A stretch of DNA of 64,000 bases from Eucalyptus grandis (lineage: Eukaryota; Streptophyta; Magnoliopsida; Myrtales; Myrtaceae): the NCBI RefSeq assembly GCF_016545825.1, contig NC_052612.1, positions 48,777,738 to 48,841,737 on the forward strand, given 5' to 3'. The notes under the pieces are model-generated. The model did not search any database, was not told the origin of the DNA, and saw only the letters and a program-made list of their open reading frames with translations. Positions 1 to 12,384 of the stretch are shown here, one piece after another. Made by a program: the position numbers and the translations under genes. How positions within the stretch are numbered: the stretch's first letter is position 1; each line of letters opens with the position of its first letter.

Positions 1-201
1 GATTTATTAGCTCATATTATGGAGACTGAAGGGTCAACACCAAGAATTAAACTAAAGCTAGAAACTCATGAGCTGCATTAGAAAACAAGACAATTTCCCA
101 GTTGTACTCAGTCTAAGAGCAGCTACTGTAAACTGGCACTTGGTAAGCGGCAACGAAGAGCATAGCAGTTAATTATGGAATCATAAAACTGGAAGGCTAA
201 C

Positions 202-1627
202 CAGGGTTTATTCCATCAGTATTCGGCGAATCAATTGGTGCGAGGATGGTTACCCCTTGAACGAAAATGTCGCTGCAATCATCACTTTAATTTTCAGTAG
301 CAGTCTCAAACTGACAAAAGATTCAAACACATTTTAAGATAAATTTTCGCAGTTCCAAGTGTGACATAGAAGCGGGCAAACCTGCTGTAAATTGGATGAA
401 CAAACCAGGACGGAGAATCAACCAAAGTAATATAAGCTATCTGGACCTGATCCGAGTACAAAAATTCGATAAGGTAAGGTCGAGTCAGGTTCAGTTCTTC
501 TTTCTTGAACTTGTCCCACCAATAAGCACCCTGTCCGTCTATGGTACCGTTATTTCCTGCAAAATCACCATTCAGAAAAGTTCTCGACCAGAAGTGTCTA
601 TCAAAATCAGCTGATTAGACCTATCTACATGTGAACACATTTACAGTAACAAGCTGAAGGGGAGAAAAGCCAAATCTTGGCTAAATATGTATACCTGTGA
701 TCACTACGTCGGTGAGATTTGTACCAGAAATTAGACTGCTGAACCGTCCGCCGGGAGCGTCTCTTCCTCTCCCATACGACGGCAAGATAGCCACTTGCGG
801 CCATTCCGATTCATCCTGCACGATGATATAATGCATATATCCTATGCTTATCCACGGTGCATATGCACATTTGATATTCAAAGTACATTGTGTGCACAGA
901 CACAAGACATGGACGAAGAGTTACGTACAATTGCTTAATAATCTACAACAGCAAAACCAGCAGCTAAGAATACGAAACCCTTTTCTTGTTTGAATCTAAG
1001 AAGAGACACCACAAGCAGATGGAACAGAGGCTGATTGGTTGATTATCATGTTCCAATCCAACAATAGACTTTTTCCAAAAACGTGAAATGAATCATGTTT
1101 TTCTATATGTTCCAGCTTGGATCCTCTGCTTTAGGAAAGATATGATGGAATTAGTCTGTGGACTCTATGTATCCTCAGGCCTTACTCATGAAGAATCGGA
1201 CGTGAGACCTTGCGGTCGGCGACGTGATTCCACGGACAAACCGTGCAAAGCAAACAACGTTGTCTTTTGTGCTTTGTAAAGCGTTACCACCCACGCGGGC
1301 ATGTACCTGGGATGCGAGAATAGTGGCGTTTCCGTCGAGGTAGAGCGTGAAGTGGCTGGTGAGATTAAAACTCCCCGTCAACCACTTCCCCGCTGGCACC
1401 ACCAGCTGCGCCCCACCGTCTGTGGCGTAACCGCTCAGGTTCGCGATCGCCCGCCTGAACGCCTCCGTGTTCGACGTCTTCCCATCCCCGACGCCTCCGA
1501 AATCCACCAGCGACTTGGTGTGCTTCCGGCAACTGATCGCCGCGTAGGATTCTCCTCCTCTCACCGAGAGCAGGGACGAAAGGAGGAGGAGCAGCAACGC
1601 CAAGAGAACCGGCAACCGCATGATCAT
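202..1627 (-). CDS. Polygalacturonase-like protein (GH28), 5' four exons, cut at window edge
   Basis: Exons read on the minus strand: 1627-1307, 815-695, 556-382 and 272-202, all with GT-AG borders and joining in frame. The start at 1627 was chosen over a longer upstream reading because it is followed by a strongly hydrophobic leucine-rich signal peptide. The mature N-terminus carries DFGGVGDGKTSNTEAF and VPAGKWLTGSFNLTSH, then LPSYGRGRD, NGTIDGQGAYWW and SPNTDGINP, the order seen in the plant 'probable polygalacturonase' group of glycoside hydrolase family 28. Family members are secreted and act on wall pectin; the NTDG motif holds one catalytic Asp. The remaining catalytic motifs (GDD, GHG, RIK) would lie in exons beyond position 1, so activity cannot be judged. 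Bases 1-201 look like intron. Confidence 0.9.
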
Positions 1628-2842
1628 CTGTTTCGAAACAAGATAAAAAGAAAAGGAAGAACACAGAAGATGGTTTATGCCGAAAAATAAAAGGAAACAC
1701 AAACGAGCAGGATCGAGAAGATTATCGCCTGAAACGAAAAACGACGGGAATACGAAGAGGATAAGGAGTGAAGCAATGAACCTTTGAAATCAAGAGCTGC
1801 ATCGTCGTCAACATCACGATGCGGGGGAATGAAGATGGTTTTCGAAGTTATAAATGGATATGCATTTAAGTTCTTGGTTATTGTTATGGAATCAAATCTG
1901 GCTTTGCATCTTCTCTCCAGGATCATTAAATCGGATATGTTCAGATTCTCTTAATTTGTTCTTTTGGTCAGTAATCAAGTGTAACGGTCTAAACGTGTCC
2001 GGACATGGAAGTAAAGATCGACCTCCGGCTCCGTAGATACCGAGAAAATGGAAACCTCGGATTTTCCTGTCGAAGTATTTCTAGGACTTAGATCAATTGC
2101 TTTATAACTCACCTTTTTCTTTTCATAGGAAGGTGACACCGTTTTATCCAAGCACTATCTTCTATTGCACCTATTCGCACGTGGGAATTTGCTCGAAGGA
2201 AAACTATTTCAGGAAAAAAAATTTCTGACTTTTTGGTGTTCGAACGACATAAAACTGAACGATTTATATAAAATTATTTTCCTTCAACCAAAAACAACAA
2301 GTTTAGATTGGGAAAAAATAACTTCTTCAAGTAAGGAGGAAAACACTCCCTTAACCACAAAGCAAATGTTTGACCAAAAAAAAAAAAAAAAAAAACCACA
2401 AAGCAAATGAAAAAGAATCGGTGTACTAGAAAGTGATTTCTATGATAAATATTTTCTTTTATCATGAAATTTTTAATAAAATAAACACGACTGAGCCTGT
2501 TATGAAGTCTACTATTTTTTTTTTTTACAAAAGCATAAAAAAAAAACGAGAGAAATGTCATCCAGTTATCTCATCTTTGAGCTCATTATTCATCATAAGA
2601 TATAAATAGCGTCGACACTGGCTATGGAGGCAAAGATTTAGGCTGAGGAGGTCGCGGCAAGACAAGGATACGGCGGCTATGGAGGCAAAGATTTAGGCTG
2701 AGGAGGTCGCGGCAAGACAAGGATACGGCGAAACTTATTCTTAATTTTCTCTTTAGCGATCGGAATTGGAGAGACGACCACTGTCATACCTCTTAGTTCC
2801 AACAATCGATCGAGATAATCAATAGTTCCATCCATTTGATAA
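1628..2842. other. Intergenic, upstream of the polygalacturonase-like gene
   Basis: AT-rich sequence with homopolymer runs near 2378-2395 and 2513-2525. It should include the 5' UTR and promoter of the minus-strand gene, but I see no clear TATA box. The only structured feature is the 55-bp direct repeat at 2620-2729. Confidence 0.5.
2620..2729. repeat. Two-copy 55-bp tandem repeat
   Basis: The unit beginning ggctatggaggcaaagattt occurs at 2620-2674 and again, identical, at 2675-2729. Identity suggests a recent duplication. No coding role is apparent. Confidence 0.9.
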
Positions 2843-3826
2843 TAGGAGTAAGCATGGTTCGAGTTGAGCTGGTCCACCCCCAAACCCTAGGATCAATTCA
2901 CACAATGTTGGTCCTCAATATTTTAGACCAATGACCGACCTTATTGAGCTTGTGATCGAGGATCGGACCAAACCCAATGGGTTCGATCTGATTCTAGGGT
3001 CAACTTGAAACTAACAGATACTTTTTTATTTCATTTTTTTGTACTCCTTAAAAAAGCAATTGAGAACTGGACTAACCTAATGGGTTCGATCAGATTTCCA
3101 GGTCAACCCAAGACCAACCAATAATTTTTTATTTCATTTTTTGTACTTTTTGAAATGATAACCGAGAATCGTACCGATCCAATGAGTTTAATGATGAGCG
3201 AGGTCAGCTAAGAAAGTCAAGTAATGAGAGTCAAGTGGGGTGAGCATCGAACAAAATGAGCATCAAATGTCGAGCGAGAAGCAATAAGCCAAACGAGTAT
3301 CGAGCAACGAGTGACACAAATGACCCAAAGCAAGCGAGGTGAGTGTCAAGTGGCAAGCGGAGAAATTATTTCTTTCGATTTTAGTAACTTGAAGACTAAA
3401 AAGATAAATAAGACAAGATAACGAATACTAAAGAATAATGCCATAAGGAGTGTTTATGCATTTTTGGATGCTGTGAGGACTCCTCACAAAAACATTTTCC
3501 TCATTCGTGACATTAAAAATCTAAGTTATTAAATAATAATGTAAAATTACTTGAACTCTTCACTAAAAAACTATTTAATGTTGTTGACACTATTTAATTT
3601 AAGGTTTTCTCTATATAAAAAAGTTATTAATATATATATAGTTAAGGTTGGTTCGGGTTGGACCGACCCAAGACTCTCAGGACTAAGGACCAACTCGCAC
3701 AGTGCTAGTTCAGGAATTCTAAGACCAAAAATCAATCCAGTCTCCCTAGGAATCGAATTAGGACCAATAGAGATGGGCCAATCCAGGGTCGATCCAAGGT
3801 CGAACCTAGACCGATGCTCACCCCTA
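2843..3826. mobile_element. hAT-type non-autonomous element, copy 1
   Basis: Starts taggagtaagcatggttc and ends gatgctcaccccta, an eroded version of the TAGGGGTGAG/CTCACCCCTA ends of the copy at 11613-14441. The interior matches that copy through the repeated 'gaccgacccaatgggttcga' phrases and the run around 3190-3320. It contains no transposase ORF. No clean 8-bp TSD remains here. It serves as the uninterrupted reference for the second copy. Confidence 0.65.
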
Positions 3827-5360
3827 GATAACATGCCACCCCTAGATAACATGCCTTTGCGTATCTTAAACCATTAAGCAATCTTTTGAGCATAATTACA
3901 TAGACCTCGATGTTGCTTTGGCATTGTCTAACCCATCGATCCTCATTCGACAATGATGTAGCACTACACAGACGTTTACCATATCTAACTTATGTCTACA
4001 TTTGTCAAAATTGATCATAAAACTTTTTCTTAATCCATATTTGATGGTCTAGATTAATAAATAGATTAGTCATATTCAATAAATGAGTCACAAATGATTT
4101 AGAATGGTAAGGCTCAAAGCAATATGAGTATTAATGGGTTTGCAACTTCCGTAGACCCAAGACTCAATACATCTCTATGACTCTTTTTACTTTGTCGCCT
4201 TCGATCTCATGCTCCCCCACTCCGAGCTCTCACCTTAGTTTGGGTTTAGAATTGGTTAAATACATGAGCATTTTAACAATGTGGGTTGGACCAAATATGA
4301 ATTGAGTCGGGTATGAGTCACTAGATTTGTATTTTATGAAAATGGGTCAAAACGGATTGAACTGACCAATTTGGGTCACATCATTGCCGATTGAACCCAA
4401 TTCACTCGTTTGATAGGTCTACAAGCTAGCAGAAAAGGCACAAACGACTCGGGTGAAAAAGATAATGATGCTCCAGTGGTCATGCAGTTCACAGTCTGGG
4501 TATAATTTGCGAGTGTCACAAAGACAAACAAAGGAACTGTTAAACCACGAAAAACATCTATATCACTAAGTGAGAGATATGATGAGCACACACAAGTCTG
4601 CCTAAGATAAGCATATTCACGAATACCAACCTAAAAATAAAAACAAATGTTGCCTCCAACTCCTCCGACTTCAGGATATGAAATATCACAGTAGCTTGCC
4701 AGTCCTAATGGATGAACCACCCATTCTTTGTGGATGATAGCCAGTTTCAGGTCCACAAATGACCTTTCACGTCACCTACTTGCTCGTCGGAAGCAAGTTG
4801 ATCAATTATAGGATGAGAAGATGAAATGTTTTGCTGACAAGAAATGAATATTTCACCTATACGAGTTTCTTTTGTGCATTTGTGTGAGTTTGTGCAGGTT
4901 TCGAAGGGAGGGGAAGGCTAAACTGAAGCATACACAAGAAAGTACCTCAAGTTAATGCAATAAATTCAACTTGATCCACAAGTATGCGATTATCCAGGCA
5001 ACTCCTAATTAAGTCACAGCAAAGTGTACCTACCGAACCAACAGGGCTAAAGAAGAAAAGCCATTTGAACACCAATAAAAGAACAGGCCCTAGTCATCTA
5101 GCTAACAAGTGAAAAGAAAGGATCTCCCAACACAAAAATCATCACCTCAGATCCCAACTCAAAAATCATTAACTCAGAAGGGATAGACACACTGACCCAA
5201 ATTATACACAGCTTGACAATTTTTTCTACTCTTGGACGAGTAACTGGTAGCCTTCAATCCACAAGCAGATACTTGTACTTCAAAACGTTGCAACTCTGAG
5301 CCCACCAGAATTCTTTCAACATAAATCTAAAACATCATGAACTCTATCAACACCTTAACT
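3827..5360. other. Intergenic, downstream of minD
   Basis: An 18-bp direct repeat (cacccctagataacatgc) spans the border of the preceding element. The rest has only short ORFs without recognisable motifs. The part next to 5360 should be the 3' UTR of the minus-strand minD gene. I see no other gene. Confidence 0.5.
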
Positions 5361-6344
5361 TCAGCCTCCAAAGAGGGAGAAAAACCCGCGCTTCTTCGGC
5401 TCCTCCTCCACCATCACAGCCTTCATACTATCCTGCTCAACAAGTCTCCAAGCAGCCTGCTCGAAAGCCAAACCTGCCAATGTAGGCGGCTTGTTCAAAA
5501 CAAGAGGATACCCTCGATTCGTACTCCTAAGCACTTCAGAATCCTCCGGTATCACCCCCAACAAAGCCAAACCCAGCATCTCCTGAACATCGAGAACCGA
5601 CATCATATCCTCCCCCTTTATCATGTCAGTCCTGACCCTGTTCACAATCATCTTTATATCCCTGATCCCGTCGCACTCCAACAACCCGGTGACCCTATCC
5701 GCATCTCTCAAGCTCGTTATGTCGGGAGTCGTCACCAACACGGCCTCATTGGCCGGGGTTATCGCGGTGATGAACCCGGCATCAATGCCGGCAGGACAAT
5801 CAATGATTATAAAATCAGGAGACCCTTCTTGCCTAGATTTCAACGCATCAACAAGCCAGACCAATGCCTTCCCACCGAACCCAATCGGCAGCTTCGACCT
5901 CGGCTTCGAAATACACAGCAACTCGAAATTAGACCAGCGCTTATCCCTAACCAGAGCCTGATCGAGCCTACAGTCCCCATTAAGTACCTCGACCACGGTG
6001 TAGTTGACGCGGTTCTCGAGGCCGAGGAGGAGGTCGAGGTTGCGGAGGCCGACGTCGGCGTCGATGGCGACGACGGAGAAGCCGAGGCGGGCGAGGGAGA
6101 GGCCGACGTTGGCGGTGGTGGTGGTCTTGCCGACGCCGCCCTTGCCGGAGGTGATGACGACGACGCGGGGGGTCTCGCCGGCCAGCTGGGGCTTCCGGTT
6201 CCACTGGAGGACGGACTGGATCGGCGGGGGGTGATTGGGACGGAGGGGTTTAAGGGTTTTGACGGGATTGAAGAAAGACGAGAGCTTTGAGGTGGAGGAG
6301 AGATTGGGCGGCGCGGCGGCGGAGGAGGGTTGCAGAGAAAGCAT
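5361..6344 (-). CDS. MIND: Septum site-determining protein MinD, chloroplastic
   Basis: Single-exon, 327-aa ParA/MinD ATPase that positions the chloroplast division ring together with MinE. Residues 1-60 are a Ser/Pro-rich transit peptide. The deviant Walker A motif GKGGVGKT is at 67-74, the DADVGLRNLDLLLG segment near 95-108, and Walker B/switch II (IIIDCPAGID) at 179-188. The C-terminus (EEPKKRGFFSLFGG) is the short amphipathic membrane-targeting helix that ends MinD proteins. Length fits plant MinD1. The start at 6344 was chosen over a reading 57 codons longer because the extra part translates a GA microsatellite and lacks conserved character. The gene appears intact. Confidence 0.97.
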   Translation of the reverse strand: MLSLQPSSAAAPPNLSSTSKLSSFFNPVKTLKPLRPNHPPPIQSVLQWNRKPQLAGETPRVVVITSGKGGVGKTTTTANVGLSLARLGFSVVAIDADVGLRNLDLLLGLENRVNYTVVEVLNGDCRLDQALVRDKRWSNFELLCISKPRSKLPIGFGGKALVWLVDALKSRQEGSPDFIIIDCPAGIDAGFITAITPANEAVLVTTPDITSLRDADRVTGLLECDGIRDIKMIVNRVRTDMIKGEDMMSVLDVQEMLGLALLGVIPEDSEVLRSTNRGYPLVLNKPPTLAGLAFEQAAWRLVEQDSMKAVMVEEEPKKRGFFSLFGG

Positions 6345-6352
6345 TGCTTTGT

Positions 6353-6353
<1 letters not shown>

Positions 6354-6384
<31 letters not shown>
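6354..6384. repeat. MIND: GA/CT microsatellite in the minD 5' leader
   Basis: A GA-dinucleotide run on the plus strand (CT on the mRNA strand) ending about 10 bases upstream of the minD start codon. CT runs are common in plant 5' UTRs and tend to vary in length. Confidence 0.9.
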
Positions 6385-6388
<4 letters not shown>

Positions 6389-6701
6389 AAGGAGGAGCAA
6401 AGCTGAGCAGGGAGCGAGCGACCGAGCGACCGAGTGCGGACGGAGCAGAGTGAATGTTCAGCGGGCAGCGATATTTTTCTTTTTCTCTCTTGAAGGAAGG
6501 ATTTGTAATTTTCATTTTTTTTAACCGAAAAACAATAACATAAAAAAAAAAAAAAAAAGGAAAATTTTCAACTAAATAGGTGAAGAGCTTTTTTTTTTTT
6601 TTTTTTTTTCAAAAGAAGGTCCAGAGTAGCTATTATCTCAAACAGAGGCTTTCATTAATCAAGTTTGAAAGTGCTAGTACGAACAACTAGATGGGTGAAT
6701 A

Positions 6702-9700
6702 TGTAGCACCCTTTTACGAACCCTCGATCTGATAGGGTCAAGTACCTTATCCTACTACAAGCTAGTCCTTGAAGCTTTTTAATTAAAGTGAAACCATAGT
6801 TCATGGGGTTGATCAATAAAATTCTTTTCCCCTTGTATATATATATATTTTCCAGCGTAGCTCATCAGCGGAAATATAAACGAGTCTCACCCTCTCTCAC
6901 CCTAATAACAATAATGCAATGCAGACCAACTACGCACCAAAAGAAAAGACAAAACCGAGTCACTTTTATTTATATTTTCACGATGGACATCTCGGTCGAT
7001 ACAACAAAAAGGCCAAGATTTTTAACTATACTTGGCTATAATTCAAAAGAGAACTTGACCCTGTATCGAACATGTACATCCCTCCATCGACAAGTGTTGG
7101 CTATCCCTAAAAAGAAAACGTCAGCTCCCACTAGTCATACGAGCCATCACACCCAGCCCGGTACATTGGGCGGCGGCGGCGGTAGCATCCCTAGCATCAC
7201 CCCATTGCGTCAAACGTGAATGGACAAAAACTCTTGGATAATAGGGCCATCAGTGGAACCCACATCGTACATCACTAGGACACGGACTCGGACATACTCC
7301 AGACTAGGTATATTAATACAGGAATGCTCTGTGCACTCCACCTCAACGTTAGTAGGTATGTCATAGAAGGTACCACACACAACTGGTGAAAGAGACATCT
7401 CTCTAATTTGAAATGTTAATCTCCAAAAGAGATGAGTACAACCAATCGACAGTAAAAATCCATCAAACTACACAATGCATCAAACAGAACAATCAAGATA
7501 TCATGAATAAATCACATATCATTCATGCATTCAAGCACACCTCACCTTGCAGCCATGCATATATCACATGCACTTATACATGTATCATCGAGCAGCCAAA
7601 GATATACTATGATTCATATCATCTATGTTATCAAGCATACATCCATGCGCATGATTCAATTCTTGATCTTTATCTTTCAATTAGATCACATCATTTTTCT
7701 TTCCAGGGACCAATGTTTGCATCTCACAATTTATCGCTCGCATCCAACCTGGCATCGCGAGGAACCTACGGCACACACACTCCGTGCATCTCGTCCCCAA
7801 CTAGCATCACGAGGTATCCCCCGGCACACACCTTCGAGGCTTCCGGCACACACCTCCGGGCAACTCGAAACTCTCGAGGACATCCGGCACACACACTCCG
7901 GGCATCCGGCACACACATTTCGGGCATCTCGAAACTCCCGAGGCATCGTCGGCTCACACCTCCGACGGTCTTGTTATTATCTCAATTTATATTCACATAT
8001 TTATCTCAATTTCAATATAGCATTTGATGCAACAATATCAAAGGTCTCAACCAGCTTTAATGTCATATAACATTCCATATGGCACTACATATGCAGCATA
8101 ATCAACCACTCAAGACATTATATCACATGGAGAAATTTCATTTATTTTTGAAAATGCATCAAATTTTAGAATAAAAACATATTGCACTCCTTTGGTCATA
8201 ATTCTTGAAAAATTAGTAAACAACCTTAATAAATTATGAAAATTCAACATGTTATGTACAAGATCTAGAGGAAAATATTCTGTGAAGAACACCATATCAA
8301 AAGAACATCATACAAATCAGTACAGTCCACGCATCACAGTCTTTATAATTTCGGAATATTGCCATACATAGTTTCATTCACAAATTCGGTAAAAATCCTA
8401 AATCAGCTCCAAAAATTCTGAAATTTTTATATGTTATAGAATAAATCCAGAAGTAAATATTTCATGAAGAACTCAAAACCATATTTGGGATAGATTAAAA
8501 ACTATAATAACCATAACCGTCGAAAACCCTCGGCACCGAATTCTAGTTCTAACCGTTTTGGATATAGATTGTTTCACCAACTTAAACTCATCCATTTTCT
8601 CTAAAATTTTAGTATGTTATTCCTTAACATGTCATCTTCAACTTTCATTCAGAACACGAGATCAAATTTCAACCGGAGAATTTTATAAAATTCATAGAAT
8701 CACACTAGATCAGTATTACGATTTCCATATCTGACTTCTTCAAAAAAAAAAATAGTTTCACCGGTCTATACTTGTTCATTTCTTCTGAAATAAAAAGTTC
8801 TCTACAAATTTCATTAAGAAGTCGAAATGAAATTCCAACTGAAAAGTCGCATGCAGCTCACAAATTTAACAAAGGTCGCACTGCCTTTCTAGAAAACAGA
8901 ATGCAAGGCTATCATGTTTTTCCCTAGAGCTTCGAATTTCTTCACTTCTACTACAACCAAAGTTTATCATCCCTTACAACACATATCATAGCAAGCAAAG
9001 GGTAGGTTTTTGGACTACTTGCCTAATCCGAGTGCAACACAAAAAGTAAAAACGGCAGGGCAAGGCGAGACTCGGCGGCTTGACGGTAGCGACGATCGGC
9101 GGCGAACGGCCTCCCTCTTCCCCTTCTTCTCTCGCTCGCTCGCTCTCTCCCTTTCTCTCTTCCTTTCTTTCTCTCAGATGGTCACTTTCTCTCTCTCTTT
9201 CTCTTTCTCTCGTGCGACGCCTCCCCCTCCCTTGATCAATCCGCCCCTTCTTCTTTTCTTCCCTCTCATGATTAGCATGTAATCATCACTTTGCATGCAA
9301 GATGACACTTGGTAATTGCCATGCAAGAGGTTGGGCCTGGTTGGGCCTAGTTGGGCCGGCCTCTCCCCTTCAGTTGACAGCCCATTGGGCTCCTTGGGCC
9401 GGTCGAGCGGCAGCCCTTTCCTTTGGGCTCTGCAGGCCAGGCCAAGAGGGCCAAATGGTGGGGCTGGTCTTGAGCAAAAAATTCAACCCAAACTTCTCTA
9501 ATTTTTTCCCTTTTTAATCATCACCTAATTACCCATCATATAATTACCTAATTACACTTATTCACTTGGCCATAAAGCTTGCAACATAAATAAATAAATA
9601 AATAAATCAAATCAAATCCATAACCAATAACAAAATTCTCATTATCAAATTATCCTATAGTACCAACTTTGATAACCCAAGAACATAAGATATCTTTCCA

Positions 9701-9833
9701 TTAAGGTGCTCGGCTTTAATCTATTACAATTTTTCGGTCTAGAGGCCACAACATACTTCAACGACACAACCATTCACTTTTTTATAGGTCGTAATGCATT
9801 CAGAAATTGTCATGAAATTTTTGGGATGCTACA
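6702..9833. mobile_element. Long Gypsy-type solo LTR nested in the Copia LTR
   Basis: About 3.1 kb, beginning TGTAGCACCC and ending GGGATGCTACA, with 7-bp inverted ends TGTAGCA/TGCTACA. The flanks gaata (6697-6701) and aaata (9834-9838) look like a 5-bp TSD with one change. Joining the flanks restores the Copia LTR end (agatgggtgaata followed by aggtgtgaag). The body has no gag or pol motifs. Ends of this type and LTRs this long occur in plant Ty3/Gypsy elements; the exact lineage is not assigned. Confidence 0.75.
7770..7960. repeat. Degenerate short tandem repeats inside the long LTR
   Basis: Repeated variants of ccggcacacacctccgggca and ctcgaaactc(t/c)cgagg follow one another irregularly. 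The long open frames here on both strands are by-products of the repeats. Confidence 0.7.
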
Positions 9834-10971
9834 AAATAGGTGTGAAGAAAAATTTTCGCAAAGAACAATAGAAATATTTTTCTTTTAAATCTAAGTTTGA
9901 AGAATAACAGACTTTGAAACTGAGTCTGAAGAACAACAGACTTTGAGCGAATTCAGAGTTTAGCAGTTAAATAGAATTACAAACAAAATAAAGGAGTTCA
10001 GGGAAGAGAATAAGAACACAGATTTTATAGTGGTTCGGCTTAGATCAAGTATACGTCCACTCTTCCACGCTAATAGCCTTCTAGTTGGATTCCACTATAC
10101 AATCAACAAAATATTACAATTTTGAGTGCAAACACTTAGTAGTAGATCACATTATCTCACTAAGTCACTCTTTTAGTATTTCTCTCACGATCACAAATGT
10201 TTAAGCTCACTAAAGACAAGTGTATGATCGAAGGTTGCTCAGACTTTGAAATTATAAATTCTACGCCCAATCTCTTACTTACTCATCAATCCTTAATCTC
10301 CTTAAATACCCATCCACTTCCAAACTAGCTATTGTACGGTATCTTAGAGGATCGTCTTTCAATCTACTCATTGGACAAATTTGTATCTAAAAGATTTGGT
10401 AGCCGTTGAGTGATAAAAGTAGAATCCTAAATTGATTCCGATCGCTCATATAAACAGAATCTTGGTTTCCATAAGTAAAGCTCATTCGTATAGAAAGTTC
10501 TTGTCTTCAAGTTCTAGTTGTCAATCAATTAGATTGAGTCAATCAAATCAATTTTGATGTAGAATCCAAACCAGATCACTAGATGTTATACATTTAGGGC
10601 TTGTGTTACGTTCTGTCTCGTTCTGGATGTAAAGTCTGAGAGCAATAAACTTTACAATCTGAGTTTGAGTGCAATAGACTTTACAATCTGGACGTAAATC
10701 TGAACATATTCTGCTTTTGAACAGATTTGGCTTTAAGGTCTGGATACAGTCTGAATAAGTTCAGTTTCAACATAAAGTCCGTCTTTTGGTTCTTCCAATA
10801 TAGACTTTGACAAATCATAGAGTCTGTCTTCTGGTTCTTTCAAGTATAGACTTTGACAATATCATTTACATGTTCTATCATCTGCGTAGTCTGTTACTCA
10901 ATAATTAAATACGTTAGTAGCCTTTAATATATTTTGTCATCTTCAAAACATCATAAGGTATTTCCCCAACA

Positions 10972-11612
10972 AAGTTTGTCTTAAATAAAAATCCAAACTT
11001 GCCAATTTACCAAATCTTTGTCATTTAGCAAGTGATATAGCATTGGCTTTGTACATTATTACCAACTTCTTCAAACACAATGTTTTTGACTTTATTGTAG
11101 CATGAGAGCTTTGTCCAACATCACAATAAGTCCATTATTTTGTAGTTTTTGTCTACCTCTTCGTAATGTATTGTGAATGAATGTTTTTAATATTATCAAC
11201 ATGTGTTAAAATGTATAAATTATGCCTACAACCATCCTCACATTTCAAATAACTTACAACCGTGTGTAATTGTTAAATCACTTGGACTAAGACAAATAAC
11301 ATACTTCCTTTCACTACTTTCGGTTGCCATAATATAAGTGTGCAATAGCCCATCAGTTTCCGATTTAAAAACATACACAGACAAAGCATGCAAGAACTTA
11401 GCTTAGAAAATCCCTACAAATGACATGAGTGTACACATTTGCAACATGTTTCAAAATTTCACTATTTTCAATCATAATTATGGGTTTTTTCAAGTATACT
11501 CAAAATTAACAACAACTTTAAAATTGTGCATTTTTTCAGCTTGCCTCTTATAACGATCGACAAATTCAAATAAAGTCACAATCTCGCGCCATATCTTGAA
11601 AGATATTATTTG
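10972..11612. other. Intergenic AT-rich sequence
   Basis: Contains the aagtt TSD of the Copia LTR at its left end and the 8-bp TSD attatttg (11605-11612) of the hAT-type element at its right end. I recognise no gene or repeat between them. Confidence 0.5.
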
Positions 11613-12384
11613 TAGGGGTGAGAATGATCCAGGTTGGGCCGGTCCACTTTCTAACCCTAGGTCTAATTCGCACAGTATTGATCCTTAATTTTTGGGACCA
11701 AGGACCGACCCTATTGAGCTTAGGATCGAGGACCGGATCGACTTAGTGGGTTCGATTCGGTTTTAAGGTCAACCCAGGACCAACTAATAATTTTTTATTT
11801 TCATTTGTTGTACTCCTTGAAAAAATGATTAAGGACCGGACCGACCCAATGGATTCGATTCGGTTCTAATGTCAACCCGGGACCAACTAATAATTTTTTA
11901 TTTTATTTTTTGTATTTCTTAAAAGGGCAATCGATGATTGGACCGACCCAATGGATTCGATGACGAGTAAGGTTAGCTAAGAAAAGTAAGCGGTAAAGAT
12001 CAAATGTGGTGAACGTCGAACAGAGTAAACATCGAGTGTCGAGTGGGGAGCAACAAACCAAGCGAGTATCGAGCAGCGAGTGGCATGAGTAACCCAAAAT
12101 GAGCTAGGCAAGTGTCGAGTGGTAAGCGGAAAAGTTGTTTATTTCGATTTTGGCAAATTGAAATCTAAGATGACAAATAAGACAGAAAAGAACGAGTGAT
12201 GGAGGAAGATGCCGTAAGGAGCTGTTTATGCCATTTTGAATACTGTGAAGACTCCTCACAAAAACATTTTCCTCTTTCGTAAATTATGACTATTGATGCC
12301 GTAAAAGACATAAAAATCTAAATTATTAAAGAATAATATAAAATTACTTAAACTCCTCACTAAATAGTTGTTTAATGTTGTTGA

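Larger units (their letters stand above)
6666..10971 (-). mobile_element. Copia-type solo LTR, split by a Gypsy-type LTR
   Basis: In plus orientation it begins TGAAAGTGCTAGTAC (6666) and ends GGTATTTCCCCAACA (10971), so the LTR reads TGTTGGGGAAATACC to ACTTTCA on the minus strand. It is flanked by the direct 5-bp duplication aagtt at 6661-6665 and 10972-10976. Without the 3.1-kb insertion it is about 1.17 kb. It is related to the LTR at 12385-14150; both share a segment with GTGGTTCGGCTTA and a stretch ending near ttcgcaaaag. No internal retrotransposon sequence is present, so it is a solo LTR left by recombination. Confidence 0.85.

Noticed and set aside
5337..6290. 317-codon plus-strand frame opposite minD
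   Set aside because: It is the antisense of the minD coding sequence; acidic and low-complexity with no motif, caused by codon bias of the real gene.
7731..7957. Cys/Arg-rich frames in the long LTR
   Set aside because: Products of short tandem repeats; not a secreted cysteine-rich peptide gene.
7770..7960. CRISPR-like spacing of short repeats
   Set aside because: Repeats are degenerate, irregular and lie in a plant LTR; no unique spacers.
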